Of a stretch of DNA of 40,659 nt, positions 1 to 5,398 are shown in pieces. Location of the stretch: positions 1-40,659 of the IMG/VR virus record IMGVR_UViG_3300015360_000086, one strand, 5' to 3'. The number at the start of each line of letters is the position of its first letter. The stretch's first letter is position 1. The translations under genes were made by a program, and so were the position numbers. The DNA is from a virus. The notes under the pieces were generated by a model. It ran no database searches and was not told the DNA's origin. It saw nothing but the letters and a program-made list of their open reading frames with translations.

Positions 1-2
1 GA

Positions 3-95
3 GTCCCGAATAAAGCCATGGATCTCGTTATGAAGTATTCTCAAATGGAAGACCTGGATCCAATGATCAAGATGGCTGAGTTGGGTCAAACCTAA
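3..95 (+). CDS. C-terminal end of a truncated ORF (partial)
   Basis: This frame is open from the window edge and ends at TAA 93-95, giving a 30-residue tail that finishes in MIKMAELGQT. The stop lies 15 bases before the next start, whose ribosome binding site (GGAGAG) directly follows it, which suggests one operon. The tail is too short to recognise. It could be a chance open frame, but the tight spacing to the next gene supports it. Confidence 0.5.
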   Translation, partial: VPNKAMDLVMKYSQMEDLDPMIKMAELGQT

Positions 96-109
96 GGAGA
101 GAGGTTTGT

Positions 110-607
110 ATGAAAAAAAATCCACACGCAGTCGCGCTCGGAAGAAAAGGGGGCAGCATGACTTCAGAAAGCAAAGCAGAAGCCGCCAGGAAGAACGGTA
201 AGCTGGGCGGAAGGCCACGGGCTTTATCAGAAAATGTTGATCCTTTTGGAATTCCTGAACCCATCTCAGAAATGGCGAACTTGGGTCCAAAGCTAACTGG
301 CGGACTTCCGAAAGTCATCCATATCTGGCATGAAGGCGAAGACGCTAAAGGTCCACATGGAGCTAGAGTAAAGGCGTCTTTCTATTCTGATCGGTTCGAT
401 AAAAAAAAGAACGTGTCGATTTCTGTTTCGGATGATCCGCAAGTAGTAGCACCCAAAGGATTCAAGTTCGGTCCGCAACTTACAAAGAAAGACTTTGCGG
501 CGATTCGCGCCTGGATTTTGAAACGAAAAGATAAATTGTTGAGATATTGGATTGATTCTTCAATTACAGTTGATGAAATCATCTCAGACGAGCCTGCCGA
601 ATCTTAA
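110..607 (+). CDS. KGG-type N-terminus with DUF4160-like C-terminal domain
   Basis: The 165-residue product starts after a good ribosome binding site (GGAGAG, 8 bases upstream). Residues 3-38 form a basic, Gly/Ala-rich segment (NPHAVALGRKGG, then KNGKLGGRPRA) of the kind common at the N-terminus of small phage and bacterial proteins. From about residue 65 there is a compact domain: HIWHEGEDAKGPHGARVK, then a C-terminal helix AAIRAWILKRKDKLLRYW followed by an acidic tail. The GPH-containing strand and the RAW...KLLRYW helix resemble DUF4160, a small domain often paired with toxin-antitoxin or regulatory partners. That family match is from memory of the pattern and is moderate. No catalytic residues are evident. 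The next gene lies 108 bases downstream. Confidence 0.6.
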   Translation: MKKNPHAVALGRKGGSMTSESKAEAARKNGKLGGRPRALSENVDPFGIPEPISEMANLGPKLTGGLPKVIHIWHEGEDAKGPHGARVKASFYSDRFDKKKNVSISVSDDPQVVAPKGFKFGPQLTKKDFAAIRAWILKRKDKLLRYWIDSSITVDEIISDEPAES

Positions 608-627
608 GTCTACTTATCAATCACGAC

Positions 628-645
628 ATAATACCGAGCGGCTAC
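628..645. repeat. Third, short copy of the inverted-repeat core
   Basis: The 18 bases ATAATACCGAGCGGCTAC are identical to 2102-2119 and to the reverse complement of 5990-6007, which lie inside the 59-bp repeats. On the minus strand it reads GTAGCCGCTCGGTATTAT, whose TATTAT end resembles a -10 box. Its function is unknown. It lies in the 108-base gap between two + strand genes. Confidence 0.7.
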
Positions 646-715
646 TAACCCCAGATGCTTTTCGGGATCTCCTGATCTCGATCGCATCACATGAGCGAAT
701 GGAAGGTTTGAAATA

Positions 716-1087
716 ATGACTGACGAACAGAAGGACGACTACCGGAAGCGGTTCCAAGAAGGTCAAACCGACCTGATCATGAGTTTTAAAGAGGCCATGA
801 CCTTGGTAGCGGGCAAGGCGATCAGCGACCTCTACCAAAACATTGGGAACTTCGCCGTCGATGACGCGCACATCAACTTTTACAATCTACTCCGAGAGGA
901 GGCTCGCGAAGAATTCCGCGCGGAGATCGCCGGCAAGTATGGCGTCTACTCTTGGGCGCATGGGATTCGGATGGACTTACTCAAGAATCACAAAGATGAG
1001 TTGAGCAATAAGATCGTCGAAGACTTACAGGAGAAGGTCGCGCAGCTAACGGACCGTTTACGTCAACTGGAAGAGCGCCGGTATTGA
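716..1087 (+). CDS. Hypothetical protein with C-terminal coiled coil
   Basis: The product is 123 residues, highly charged, with no signal peptide. Residues 50-70 (AVDDAHINFYNLLREEAREEFRAEIAGKYG) look helical. Residues 93-121 (KDELSNKIVEDLQEKVAQLTDRLRQLEERR) have leucine and valine spacing typical of a short coiled coil, so it may oligomerise. The start follows GGAAGG. The bases just upstream (ATGAGCGAATGGAA, 691-704) recur at 1097-1110 before the next small gene, so the two genes share a duplicated leader. I do not recognise the family. Confidence 0.65.
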   Translation: MTDEQKDDYRKRFQEGQTDLIMSFKEAMTLVAGKAISDLYQNIGNFAVDDAHINFYNLLREEAREEFRAEIAGKYGVYSWAHGIRMDLLKNHKDELSNKIVEDLQEKVAQLTDRLRQLEERRY

Positions 1088-1120
1088 ATACTCCTAATGA
1101 GCGAATGGAAAGGAAAGCAG

Positions 1121-1204
1121 ATGACTAGCGGCTGGGTGTTCGACATGGTTCGTACTCTGAAAAAGTTCTTTAGAGAGTATCGCGATAGTGTCGCGGGGTG
1201 TTAG
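1121..1204 (+). CDS. Small basic peptide at the head of the + strand Gly-X array
   Basis: This is a 27-residue ORF (MTSGWVFDMVRTLKKFFREY...). The start is supported by GGAAAGGAAAGCAG just upstream. An in-frame ATG at 1097 would add eight residues. It ends at TAG 1202-1204, one base before the GTG start of the Gly-X ORF at 1206. The centre is an amphipathic basic helix (RTLKKFFREYR). Its 3' end contains the same GGGGTGTTAGCGTGA junction that joins the Gly-X ORFs of the minus-strand array, so the junction is a module shared by unrelated upstream genes. Expression is not proven. Confidence 0.4.
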   Translation: MTSGWVFDMVRTLKKFFREYRDSVAGC

Positions 1205-1205
1205 C

Positions 1206-1322
1206 GTGACTATTTACGGTTGTGGTGAGGCTTGGGGCTCGGGCACGGGCGAGGGCATGGGTTGGGGCAGGGGTTGGGGCTCGGGCGAGGGCGAGGGCGA
1301 GGGCTGCGGGGTGTTAACGTGA
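1206..1322 (+). CDS. Gly-X repeat mini-protein, + strand copy
   Basis: This 38-residue ORF starts at GTG and reads (V/M)TIYGCGEAWGSGTG at its N-terminus, then alternating Gly-X, and ends in GCGVLT with TGA. The same N-terminus and nearly the same C-terminus occur in the 110-residue minus-strand ORF at 3799-4131, so this is a contracted copy of that gene on the other strand. It overlaps the next tiny ORF (GTG at 1319) through GTGA. The body consists of GGGCNN hexamers. The opposite strand is also open here (a Pro-X reading), so the Gly-X frame is chosen because of the conserved GTGA junctions, not because expression is known. Confidence 0.45.
   Translation: MTIYGCGEAWGSGTGEGMGWGRGWGSGEGEGEGCGVLT
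1206..1322 (+). repeat. GGGCNN hexamer array, + strand
   Basis: About 13 degenerate hexamers with GGG every six bases lie between two junction modules (GGGGTGTTAGCGTGACTATT at 1195-1214 and GGGGTGTTAACGTGATTATT at 1308-1327). The variable positions are mostly the first two bases of an NNG codon. It is the same repeat type as 3799-4507 but on the opposite strand. Confidence 0.85.
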
Positions 1323-1434
1323 TTATTACTGAAAAAATACCTAGCTTTGAAGATTGACCTGGGTGAGCGAGTACGAGAAGGGTCCGGACGATGCGCCACT
1401 CGTGAAAAAGACAAGATACGTTGATGAGTCATAA
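1319..1434 (+). CDS. Two tiny ORFs trailing the + strand Gly-X ORF
   Basis: The interval holds GTG 1319 to TGA 1357 (12 residues, VIITEKIPSFED) and GTG 1363 to TAA 1434 (23 residues, VSEYEKGPDDAPLVKKTRYVDES). The first begins in the GTGA junction of the preceding ORF. The second starts 5 bases after the first stop. The VSEY start recalls the MSEW peptides at 691 and 1097. They run up to the terminator of the opposing gene. Either could be chance. Confidence 0.25.
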
Positions 1435-1464
1435 AAAAATGGGCCAGACTCTTGCCTGGCCCAT
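1433..1464 (-). terminator. Intrinsic terminator of the 1470-1664 gene
   Basis: Read on the minus strand, the perfect 9-bp stem ATGGGCCAG/CTGGCCCAT (1464-1456 with 1447-1439) has an 8-base loop and is followed by seven T. It lies five bases after the stop of the minus-strand gene. Confidence 0.9.
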
Positions 1465-1469
1465 GTGAC

Positions 1470-1664
1470 TTACTTGGCAGCAGGAGCTGGGGAAGCGACT
1501 GGCGCTGGAGCAGCTTTCTTTGCCTTCTTCGCTTTTTTATGGTGATGGCTTTTCTTGGCCTTGTGTTCAACCTTTGCAGGCTGAGCGACCGGAACAACCT
1601 TCACTTCTTCAGCGAAAGCAGACATTGCGAAACAAAGAGCGATAACAGTAATGATCATTTTCAT
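1470..1664 (-). CDS. Small exported Lys/His/Ala/Pro-rich protein
   Basis: The product is 64 residues. Residues 1-18 (MKMIITVIALCFAMSAFA) are a clear Sec signal peptide with an AFA-EE cleavage site. The mature part is low-complexity: a His/Lys cluster near residues 38-50 (KKSHHHKKAKKAKK), then an Ala/Pro tail (APAPVASPAPAAK). It should be exported to the periplasm, where the basic and His-rich stretch could bind metal, nucleic acid or the envelope; that is inference. The start follows a strong ribosome binding site (AAGGAGATCTCTT). A perfect intrinsic terminator follows, so it is a complete monocistronic unit, typical of an acquired accessory gene. Confidence 0.75.
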   Translation of the reverse strand: MKMIITVIALCFAMSAFAEEVKVVPVAQPAKVEHKAKKSHHHKKAKKAKKAAPAPVASPAPAAK

Positions 1665-1732
1665 AAGAGATCTCCTTGCTATCGTCTTCTCACTTTTCTA
1701 GCCGAATACAAGCAATGCGACAGTGTCGCAAA

Positions 1733-2086
1733 TCACCACAGCTTGAATTCCATCGAGGTGTGAACGTCTGGGCTCATGCTCCCTGGAGCATAAGAGCAAT
1801 CAGCGCCAACGCCGATCCCCAAGGTGAACTGTTCATGGAGTTGCTTTTTGAGGTCGAGCTTGCCGCGTGCCCAGTTGTCGAGCACGGCTTGCTGATTGGC
1901 TGACCTGCCAGTGGCGATCCAAGTATCAAGTGCCACCCCAGCAAGCAATGGCTGATAGATCCCCAGCGAGATGATCCCACCCACCTGACGTTGGTCAAGA
2001 TAGTAGCGTGGCTCAACCGTGATCTTCCCACCGGCCACGGCGTTCAATGAAAATAGAAATGCGAAAGCGATCAGAATGTTTTTCAT
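1733..2086 (-). CDS. Exported, probably beta-rich envelope protein
   Basis: The product is 117 residues. Residues 1-18 (MKNILIAFAFLFSLNAVA) are a Sec signal peptide with cleavage before GGK. The mature part alternates hydrophobic and polar residues (KITVEPRYYLDQRQVGGIISLGIYQPLL; FTLGIGVGADCSYAPG) and ends in the aromatic MEFKLW, as outer-membrane beta proteins often do. An outer-membrane or periplasmic location in a Gram-negative host is therefore likely. The ribosome binding site is AAAGGGG. Its leader and first codons lie inside the 59-bp repeat copied at 5970-6028. The family is not recognised. Confidence 0.65.
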   Translation of the reverse strand: MKNILIAFAFLFSLNAVAGGKITVEPRYYLDQRQVGGIISLGIYQPLLAGVALDTWIATGRSANQQAVLDNWARGKLDLKKQLHEQFTLGIGVGADCSYAPGSMSPDVHTSMEFKLW

Positions 2087-2139
2087 AGAGTCCCCTTTGC
2101 AATAATACCGAGCGGCTACATCCGGAGGATGCCGTTGTA
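2081..2139. repeat. 59-bp inverted repeat, left copy
   Basis: This is identical to the reverse complement of 5970-6028 at 58 of 59 positions (one T/C difference at 2091). The copy runs from the second codon of the exported-protein gene (start 2086), through its leader, into the last eight codons of the gene at 2116-2337. It therefore looks like the source copy, with the other one transplanted into neuB. Confidence 0.9.
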
Positions 2140-2337
2140 CAAGAGAAACGAGATGGCCTCTCGGGACTGAACCCGGAACTCATCCTTACGGGTTTCAGGA
2201 ATTGATTCCCAAGACGGTTGCTGAACTCCGGTCGCCCGATGGTACTCTACAGGGTAAACTCCATTCTCATGGTAATAAATAATCATCGCTACCTTCTCGA
2301 TCACTTCGTGCCTATCCACTGGTGATTCTTTCTCCAT
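2116..2337 (-). CDS. Small hypothetical phage protein
   Basis: The product is 73 residues from ATG 2337, which has the ribosome binding site AAGGAGAG and overlaps the oxygenase gene upstream by 26 bases. A longer frame begins at 2385 but lacks a better site. The pattern EVIEKVAMIIYYHENG...W-ESIPETRKDEFRVQSREAISFLL recalls a widespread class of short phage helical proteins with a central Trp and a K/R-x-x-F/Y-R-x-x-A-x-x-A/I helix. The function is unknown. Its 3' end is inside the 59-bp repeat. Confidence 0.6.
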   Translation of the reverse strand: MEKESPVDRHEVIEKVAMIIYYHENGVYPVEYHRATGVQQPSWESIPETRKDEFRVQSREAISFLLYNGILRM

Positions 2338-3088
2338 TGGCTCTCCTTTGCCGTTGGTCCTCGATCTCGATACTCGTCTCTTCACCTGGACGCTTCTGAT
2401 AGAGGGTGGAGTGAGGGCCGGTCAGCTCCTCCTCGGGTCGTTCTGCGGTGTAATAATACAGAGCGAGTGACTTACGGGTACGGTCCACCGGACAAGTCAA
2501 TGGATGCGGATGCCCGTGGTAACTCCAGCTCGTGGTATTGAAGCAGACCATTCGATTGAAAAGCGGGGGGATCTCGCCCTGGCACCGGGCCATGTCCTTA
2601 TCCCAAAGCTCTAAATTACCGCCGTAAGAGGGCTCCCAATCCTTATTGAGATAAAGGATCACGTTGATCCTGCGGTGAACGTCCAGGTCTTTGTTCCAGT
2701 TAAAGTCCGCGTGAAGATCAAGCTTTCCACCGGGTACGATCTGATGAAGACCCCCGCCTCTGTAGTGCGGATCCGCCAAGAGCTTTGGAATCCCGGTGAG
2801 TTTTTCCAGAAATTTAATGAATCGTGAGGAGTTCATCTCGCACAGGATCAGCTTGATCGACGTAGGCAGGTCATGCACGCGATCAAATGCCAGCTTCTTT
2901 TCGAAATGATTATTGTAACTCCACCAGTCCGCGCTCGGCTCCGGAAAGTCATTGAGAACTTTATGGAGCTTTCTGTCGTCAGCAAATTCTTCCATTACAA
3001 TATGTGGGAAGGGCTTGGCCTCCTTGTAGAGAGGTGAGCTTACTTCAGCCCGAGCATTCAGTTTGTCGTAATCGAAGTATCCGAACAT
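2312..3088 (-). CDS. 2OG-Fe(II) oxygenase, prolyl-hydroxylase type
   Basis: The product is 258 residues. The iron ligands of the double-stranded beta-helix are visible: H126 and D128 in DLHADFNW and the distal His in YHGHPHPL (H191 or H193). The 2-oxoglutarate-binding Arg is probably R203 or R205 in DRTRKSLALYYYT. The strand RRINVILYLNKDWEPSYGGNLELWD (140-163) is characteristic of the P4H-like 2OG-Fe(II) family, which uses O2 and 2-oxoglutarate to hydroxylate protein side chains or small molecules. The substrate is unknown; phage members could act on host or virion proteins or on nucleic acid. The start has a strong site (AAGGAGAACTAC). It is followed by, and overlaps, the small gene at 2116-2337. 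Confidence 0.85.
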   Translation of the reverse strand: MFGYFDYDKLNARAEVSSPLYKEAKPFPHIVMEEFADDRKLHKVLNDFPEPSADWWSYNNHFEKKLAFDRVHDLPTSIKLILCEMNSSRFIKFLEKLTGIPKLLADPHYRGGGLHQIVPGGKLDLHADFNWNKDLDVHRRINVILYLNKDWEPSYGGNLELWDKDMARCQGEIPPLFNRMVCFNTTSWSYHGHPHPLTCPVDRTRKSLALYYYTAERPEEELTGPHSTLYQKRPGEETSIEIEDQRQRRANGERITSG

Positions 3089-3149
3089 GTAGTTCTCCTT
3101 GACTACGAATTGTAATATTGGTTGAATCTATATCCAAGCAAAGATTGAA

Positions 3150-3362
3150 GTGTCACACTATATTATGGCACTACGGGTTTGCCCAAGCTGTCACGTCGCA
3201 GTCCTCATGGATCGGTGTTCCTATGAGCGAGACTTGCGACCTGAGTGGCTTGGCTGGAAAAAATGTTGCTGTTGCGGATACTGCGAAAAATATGATCTTC
3301 CGATTCAAGATTCCACTCAAGCCAAAGCAGAAGAAGAACTCGCGCCCGATCTTTGTAAATAA
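3150..3362 (+). CDS. Small zinc-ribbon-like protein
   Basis: The product is 70 residues from GTG 3150; an ATG at 3165 gives 65. The cysteine layout CPSCH (11-15), then C23, then KKCCCCGYCEKY (37-48) is that of a small treble-clef or zinc ribbon, probably binding one zinc. The last 71 bases overlap the likely start of the rusA-like gene in another frame. I take it as real because the Cys spacing and the W-x-GWKKC run look like true protein sequence, while the competing frame over the same bases does not. No function can be assigned. The ribosome binding site is weak. Confidence 0.5.
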   Translation: MSHYIMALRVCPSCHVAVLMDRCSYERDLRPEWLGWKKCCCCGYCEKYDLPIQDSTQAKAEEELAPDLCK

Positions 3363-3729
3363 AAAGACCGGAAAACCTTTTATAGGAAAAGACTCTTCTC
3401 TTCGAAAATACGAGGAAGATTGCCTTCTTATTCTGACTGCTCAGAAAAATGTTCTGGGCCTCAGGGATCCCATCACAGTACCCGTGCGGATGAAGTACAT
3501 TTTTGAATTCATCGCCGAATGTCCCGCTGACGGAGACAATTTAGAAACCGGTACGAACGATGTAATCCAGTCGGCGAAGATCTTAAAGAACGACAAACAG
3601 ATCAAAGAAGCTCACTGGATCATCCAAGAGCATACCGGTCGAGAGCAAACTCTCATTGAGATCGAAGTCCCAGAAAAAGAATCTCCTACTGACGCGATGG
3701 GGTTTCTTCGGTCTATACTCAAGATTTGA
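3292..3729 (+). CDS. rusA: RusA-like Holliday junction endonuclease
   Basis: From ATG 3292 the product is 145 residues, close to the RusA length of about 120-145. The N-terminus MIFRFKIPLKPKQKKNSRPI matches the family opening (a short beta strand, then a basic K/R-rich loop). The C-terminal half holds the acidic pattern of the active site: DGDNLETGTNDVIQSAKILKNDKQI (about 83-107), with Asp residues in the usual D-x-DN...D...D-D/K order. RusA dimers cut four-way junctions symmetrically during phage recombination and genome processing. The frame extends to TTG 3118, but the added part is unlike RusA and overlaps the zinc-ribbon ORF. The 3' end overlaps the last Gly-X ORF on the other strand. 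Confidence 0.75.
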   Translation: MIFRFKIPLKPKQKKNSRPIFVNKKTGKPFIGKDSSLRKYEEDCLLILTAQKNVLGLRDPITVPVRMKYIFEFIAECPADGDNLETGTNDVIQSAKILKNDKQIKEAHWIIQEHTGREQTLIEIEVPEKESPTDAMGFLRSILKI

Positions 3730-3802
3730 ACCCCGAATAGGCCCAACCCATGCCATCGCCCGTGCCATCGCCATCGCCCGCGCCATAGCCGTGAACAGTC
3801 AC
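3719..3802 (-). CDS. Terminal Gly-X mini-protein of the minus-strand chain
   Basis: The product is 27 residues from GTG 3802: (V/M)TVHGYGAGDGDGTGDGMG, then a non-repetitive tail WAYSGFKS. Its start overlaps the stop of the 3799-4131 ORF by GTGA. It is the shortest member of the family and the only minus-strand one that lacks the GVLA/GVLT ending. Its 3' end runs convergently into the rusA-like gene. Expression is unproven. Confidence 0.35.
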   Translation of the reverse strand: MTVHGYGAGDGDGTGDGMGWAYSGFKS

Positions 3803-4131
3803 GTTAACACCCCGCAGCCATCGCCCGAGCCCGAGCCCGTGCCCCTGCCCCTGCCCCAACCGTATCCCGAGCCATCGCCCTTGCCATCGCCCGAGCCCTC
3901 GCCCGAGCCCGTGCCCGCGCCCATGCCCGAGCCCTTGCCATCGCCCGCGCCCGAGCCCCAACCCGATCCCGTGCCCGTGCCATAGCCCGAGCCCGAGCCC
4001 CAACTCGTGCCCCAACCCGAGCCCTCGCCATCGCCCTCGCCCGAGCCCGAGCCCCAACCCGAGCCCGTGCCCATGCCCATGCCATCGCCCGTGCCCGAGC
4101 CCCAAGCCTCACCACAACCGTAAATAGTCAC
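3799..4131 (-). CDS. Gly-X repeat protein, longest member
   Basis: The product is 110 residues from GTG 4131. It begins (V/M)TIYGCGEAWGSGTG and ends GDGCGVLT. Nearly every second residue is Gly; the others are mainly S, T, D, E, W, M, K, Y, A and R. Its stop overlaps the next GTG start (GTGA), and its own start overlaps the previous stop in the same way, so translational coupling is possible. It shares both ends with the 38-residue + strand ORF at 1206-1322. Such a Gly-X chain would be flexible or silk-like and is not a known enzyme fold. Pro-X and Ala-Arg frames are also open here, so the coding frame is inferred from the conserved junctions. Confidence 0.45.
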   Translation of the reverse strand: MTIYGCGEAWGSGTGDGMGMGTGSGWGSGSGEGDGEGSGWGTSWGSGSGYGTGTGSGWGSGAGDGKGSGMGAGTGSGEGSGDGKGDGSGYGWGRGRGTGSGSGDGCGVLT

Positions 4132-4352
4132 GCTAACACCCCGTGGCCATCGCCGTATCCCGATCCCTCGCCATAGCCGTAGCCATAGCCCCAACCGTAT
4201 CCCGAGCCCGTGCCCTTGCCCGTGTCATCGCCATCGCCCTTGCCATCGCCCATGCCCTCGCCCGAGCCCGTGCCCGCGCCCGTGCCCCAACCCATGCCCT
4301 CGCCCGTGCCATCGCCCTTGCCATAGCCCGTGCCCTGGCCTTGAATAGTCAC
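4128..4352 (-). CDS. Gly-X repeat protein, second member
   Basis: The product is 74 residues from GTG 4352. It starts (V/M)TIQGQGTGYGKGDG and ends GDGHGVLA. It carries the GSGYGWG block near the C-terminus that is also found in both neighbours, so the ORFs are tandem duplicates that differ in the number of hexamers. One DD pair (near residue 44) interrupts the Gly alternation. GTGA overlaps occur at both ends. Confidence 0.45.
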   Translation of the reverse strand: MTIQGQGTGYGKGDGTGEGMGWGTGAGTGSGEGMGDGKGDGDDTGKGTGSGYGWGYGYGYGEGSGYGDGHGVLA

Positions 4353-4507
4353 GCTAACACCCCGTGGCCATCGCCCGAGCCCGAGCCCGTGCCCTCGCCC
4401 GAGCCCTTGCCCCAACCGTATCCCGAGCCCTTGCCCTCGCCCGAGCCCTTGCCCGTGCCCGAGCCGTAGCCCGTGCCATCGCCCGTGCCCTCGCCTTGAA
4501 TAGTCAC
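4349..4507 (-). CDS. Gly-X repeat protein, first member of the minus-strand chain
   Basis: The product is 52 residues from GTG 4507. It starts (V/M)TIQGEGTGDGTGYG, contains GSGYGWG, and ends GDGHGVLA. Its GTG overlaps the TGA of the non-repetitive gene at 4504-4935, whose own last residues are SVLT. The junction sequence is therefore shared between a normal gene and the repeat ORFs, which suggests the array grew by duplicating the 3' end of that gene together with the repeat. Confidence 0.45.
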   Translation of the reverse strand: MTIQGEGTGDGTGYGSGTGKGSGEGKGSGYGWGKGSGEGTGSGSGDGHGVLA

Positions 4508-4935
4508 GTTAACACCGACCGCAACTTCTGCGCCCAATCCCCGCCGATAGGTAGAAACTCTGCCAAAGTCATTGTAGTGGACCGATCTAGTTTGTGTAGC
4601 GCTAAGAACGTATCACATCCGCTGGAACACGCGCCCGTTAACAGGCGGAATTCCTGCACGGTGATTTTACGTGTTTCAACGACAGGACGAATTTCAGCCG
4701 CAAGTGCCTCCATTTTAGGCCGTTTTATGGGGTCCTTCCAGATGGCGTCACCGATCGCCTCCGCTTCTGAATTACCGTGGGCACAGAAAACGCTATCCGC
4801 AAGATTCGCAAAAAAAATCGTCTTCCCCTGCGACAACCACGACTCGATCGTGTGACCGTCGGGGGTTATCCGCGTTTTAATCGTCGCTCCGGCGTCAATA
4901 ATGTGCGTTATCCCGTCTCTAAATACTTCGGCCAT
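4504..4935 (-). CDS. Hypothetical phage protein upstream of the Gly-X chain
   Basis: The product is 143 residues. The N-terminal part is soluble and mixed alpha/beta. The C-terminal part RKITVQEFRLLTGACSSGCDTFLAL...MTLAEFLPIGGDWAQKLRSVLT has the pattern GAC-x2-G-x3-FL ... sL-x-E-x-LP ... W-x-x-KL, which I have seen in phage proteins of unknown function that may be substrate-sensing helical caps. No catalytic motif is clear. The stop TGA overlaps the GTG of the first Gly-X ORF. The ribosome binding site is GGAGATGA. It probably shares an operon with the DUF6948-like gene 29 bases upstream. Confidence 0.7.
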   Translation of the reverse strand: MAEVFRDGITHIIDAGATIKTRITPDGHTIESWLSQGKTIFFANLADSVFCAHGNSEAEAIGDAIWKDPIKRPKMEALAAEIRPVVETRKITVQEFRLLTGACSSGCDTFLALHKLDRSTTMTLAEFLPIGGDWAQKLRSVLT

Positions 4936-4964
4936 TTAATCATCTCCTCTAAAAGGTCTAGACG

Positions 4965-5276
4965 TTATTTAACCGGATAGGCCATAACCGACGCGTACGC
5001 GTGCGGGGTCATTTCGTCGATCTCTAAACCGGGTGGATTGATGATACAGACACGCGGGACCTCTGCCCCAATGTTATGGATGGCGTCTTCTTTAAGGCCG
5101 TTTGCGGCTACGTCGCTGATCGAGCCGGTCACATCGCGAGTATAAACACGCCAAAGTCTCCGCACGCGCGTGATGATAACCATGCAACCGTCAATCGACT
5201 CAACGGTGCCCACATGGAGGCCAGCTACATTTGCTCTTACAATTACATTTTTCCCAACCATTGGATGCGTCGTCAT
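4965..5276 (-). CDS. DUF6948-like phage protein
   Basis: The product is 103 residues. The pattern GKNVIVRANVAGLHVGTVESIDGCMVIITRVRRLWRVYTRD, followed by an A/G-rich helix and a conserved E-VPRVCIINPPGLEI strand, matches the small phage proteins grouped as DUF6948 (VIVR...AGVH-G...ARRLWRW...). The role of the family is unknown. The assignment is from recalled pattern only. It faces the divergent ribbon-helix-helix gene across a palindrome-rich, AT-rich promoter region, so it is likely under that regulator. Confidence 0.65.
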   Translation of the reverse strand: MTTHPMVGKNVIVRANVAGLHVGTVESIDGCMVIITRVRRLWRVYTRDVTGSISDVAANGLKEDAIHNIGAEVPRVCIINPPGLEIDEMTPHAYASVMAYPVK

Positions 5277-5294
5277 AAAATTTCCTCTTTCTTT

Positions 5295-5342
5295 GGTATT
5301 TATAGAATACCCTAAACCAATATAAAATACAAGTACTTTATA
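5295..5342. promoter_or_regulatory. Palindromes in a divergent AT-rich promoter region
   Basis: GGTATT-N5-AATACC (5295-5311) is a perfect 6-bp inverted repeat. TATAAAATACAAGTACTTTATA (5321-5342) is an imperfect palindrome. Both lie between a minus-strand gene (start 5276) and the divergent ribbon-helix-helix gene (start 5399), the expected place for autoregulatory operators. Confidence 0.5.
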
Positions 5343-5398
5343 TTAATATTTTTAATTATGTTTTAAGTATCCGCAAATACTAGTAAGATCACGTTCAT

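Larger units (their letters stand above)
3737..4500 (-). repeat. GGGCNN hexamer arrays, three and a half blocks
   Basis: On the minus strand the G-rich sequence GGGCNN repeats in blocks of about 150, 220 and 330 bases plus a short terminal one. The blocks are separated by a junction whose core is GGTGTTARCGTGACTRTT (at about 3796-3813, 4125-4142, 4346-4363 and 4501-4518). Each of the three large blocks contains one GGGATACGGTTGGGGC landmark. The variable positions are the first two bases of an NNG codon. Runs of GGG every six bases meet the usual G-quadruplex pattern many times over. Confidence 0.9.

Noticed and set aside
3118-3291. N-terminal extension of the RusA-like protein from TTG 3118
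   Set aside because: The extension is unlike RusA and overlaps a better zinc-ribbon frame. The family N-terminus begins at ATG 3292.
3656-3985. Pro-X proline-rich ORF on the + strand through the hexamer array
   Set aside because: The array is open in several frames on both strands because of its composition. Only the minus-strand Gly-X frame has repeated starts, matching ends and GTGA overlaps. I cannot exclude that the Pro-X frame is also used.
4364-4855. 163-residue + strand ORF running out of the hexamer array
   Set aside because: It begins in repeat sequence and continues antisense to the 4504-4935 gene, with no motif or start signal.
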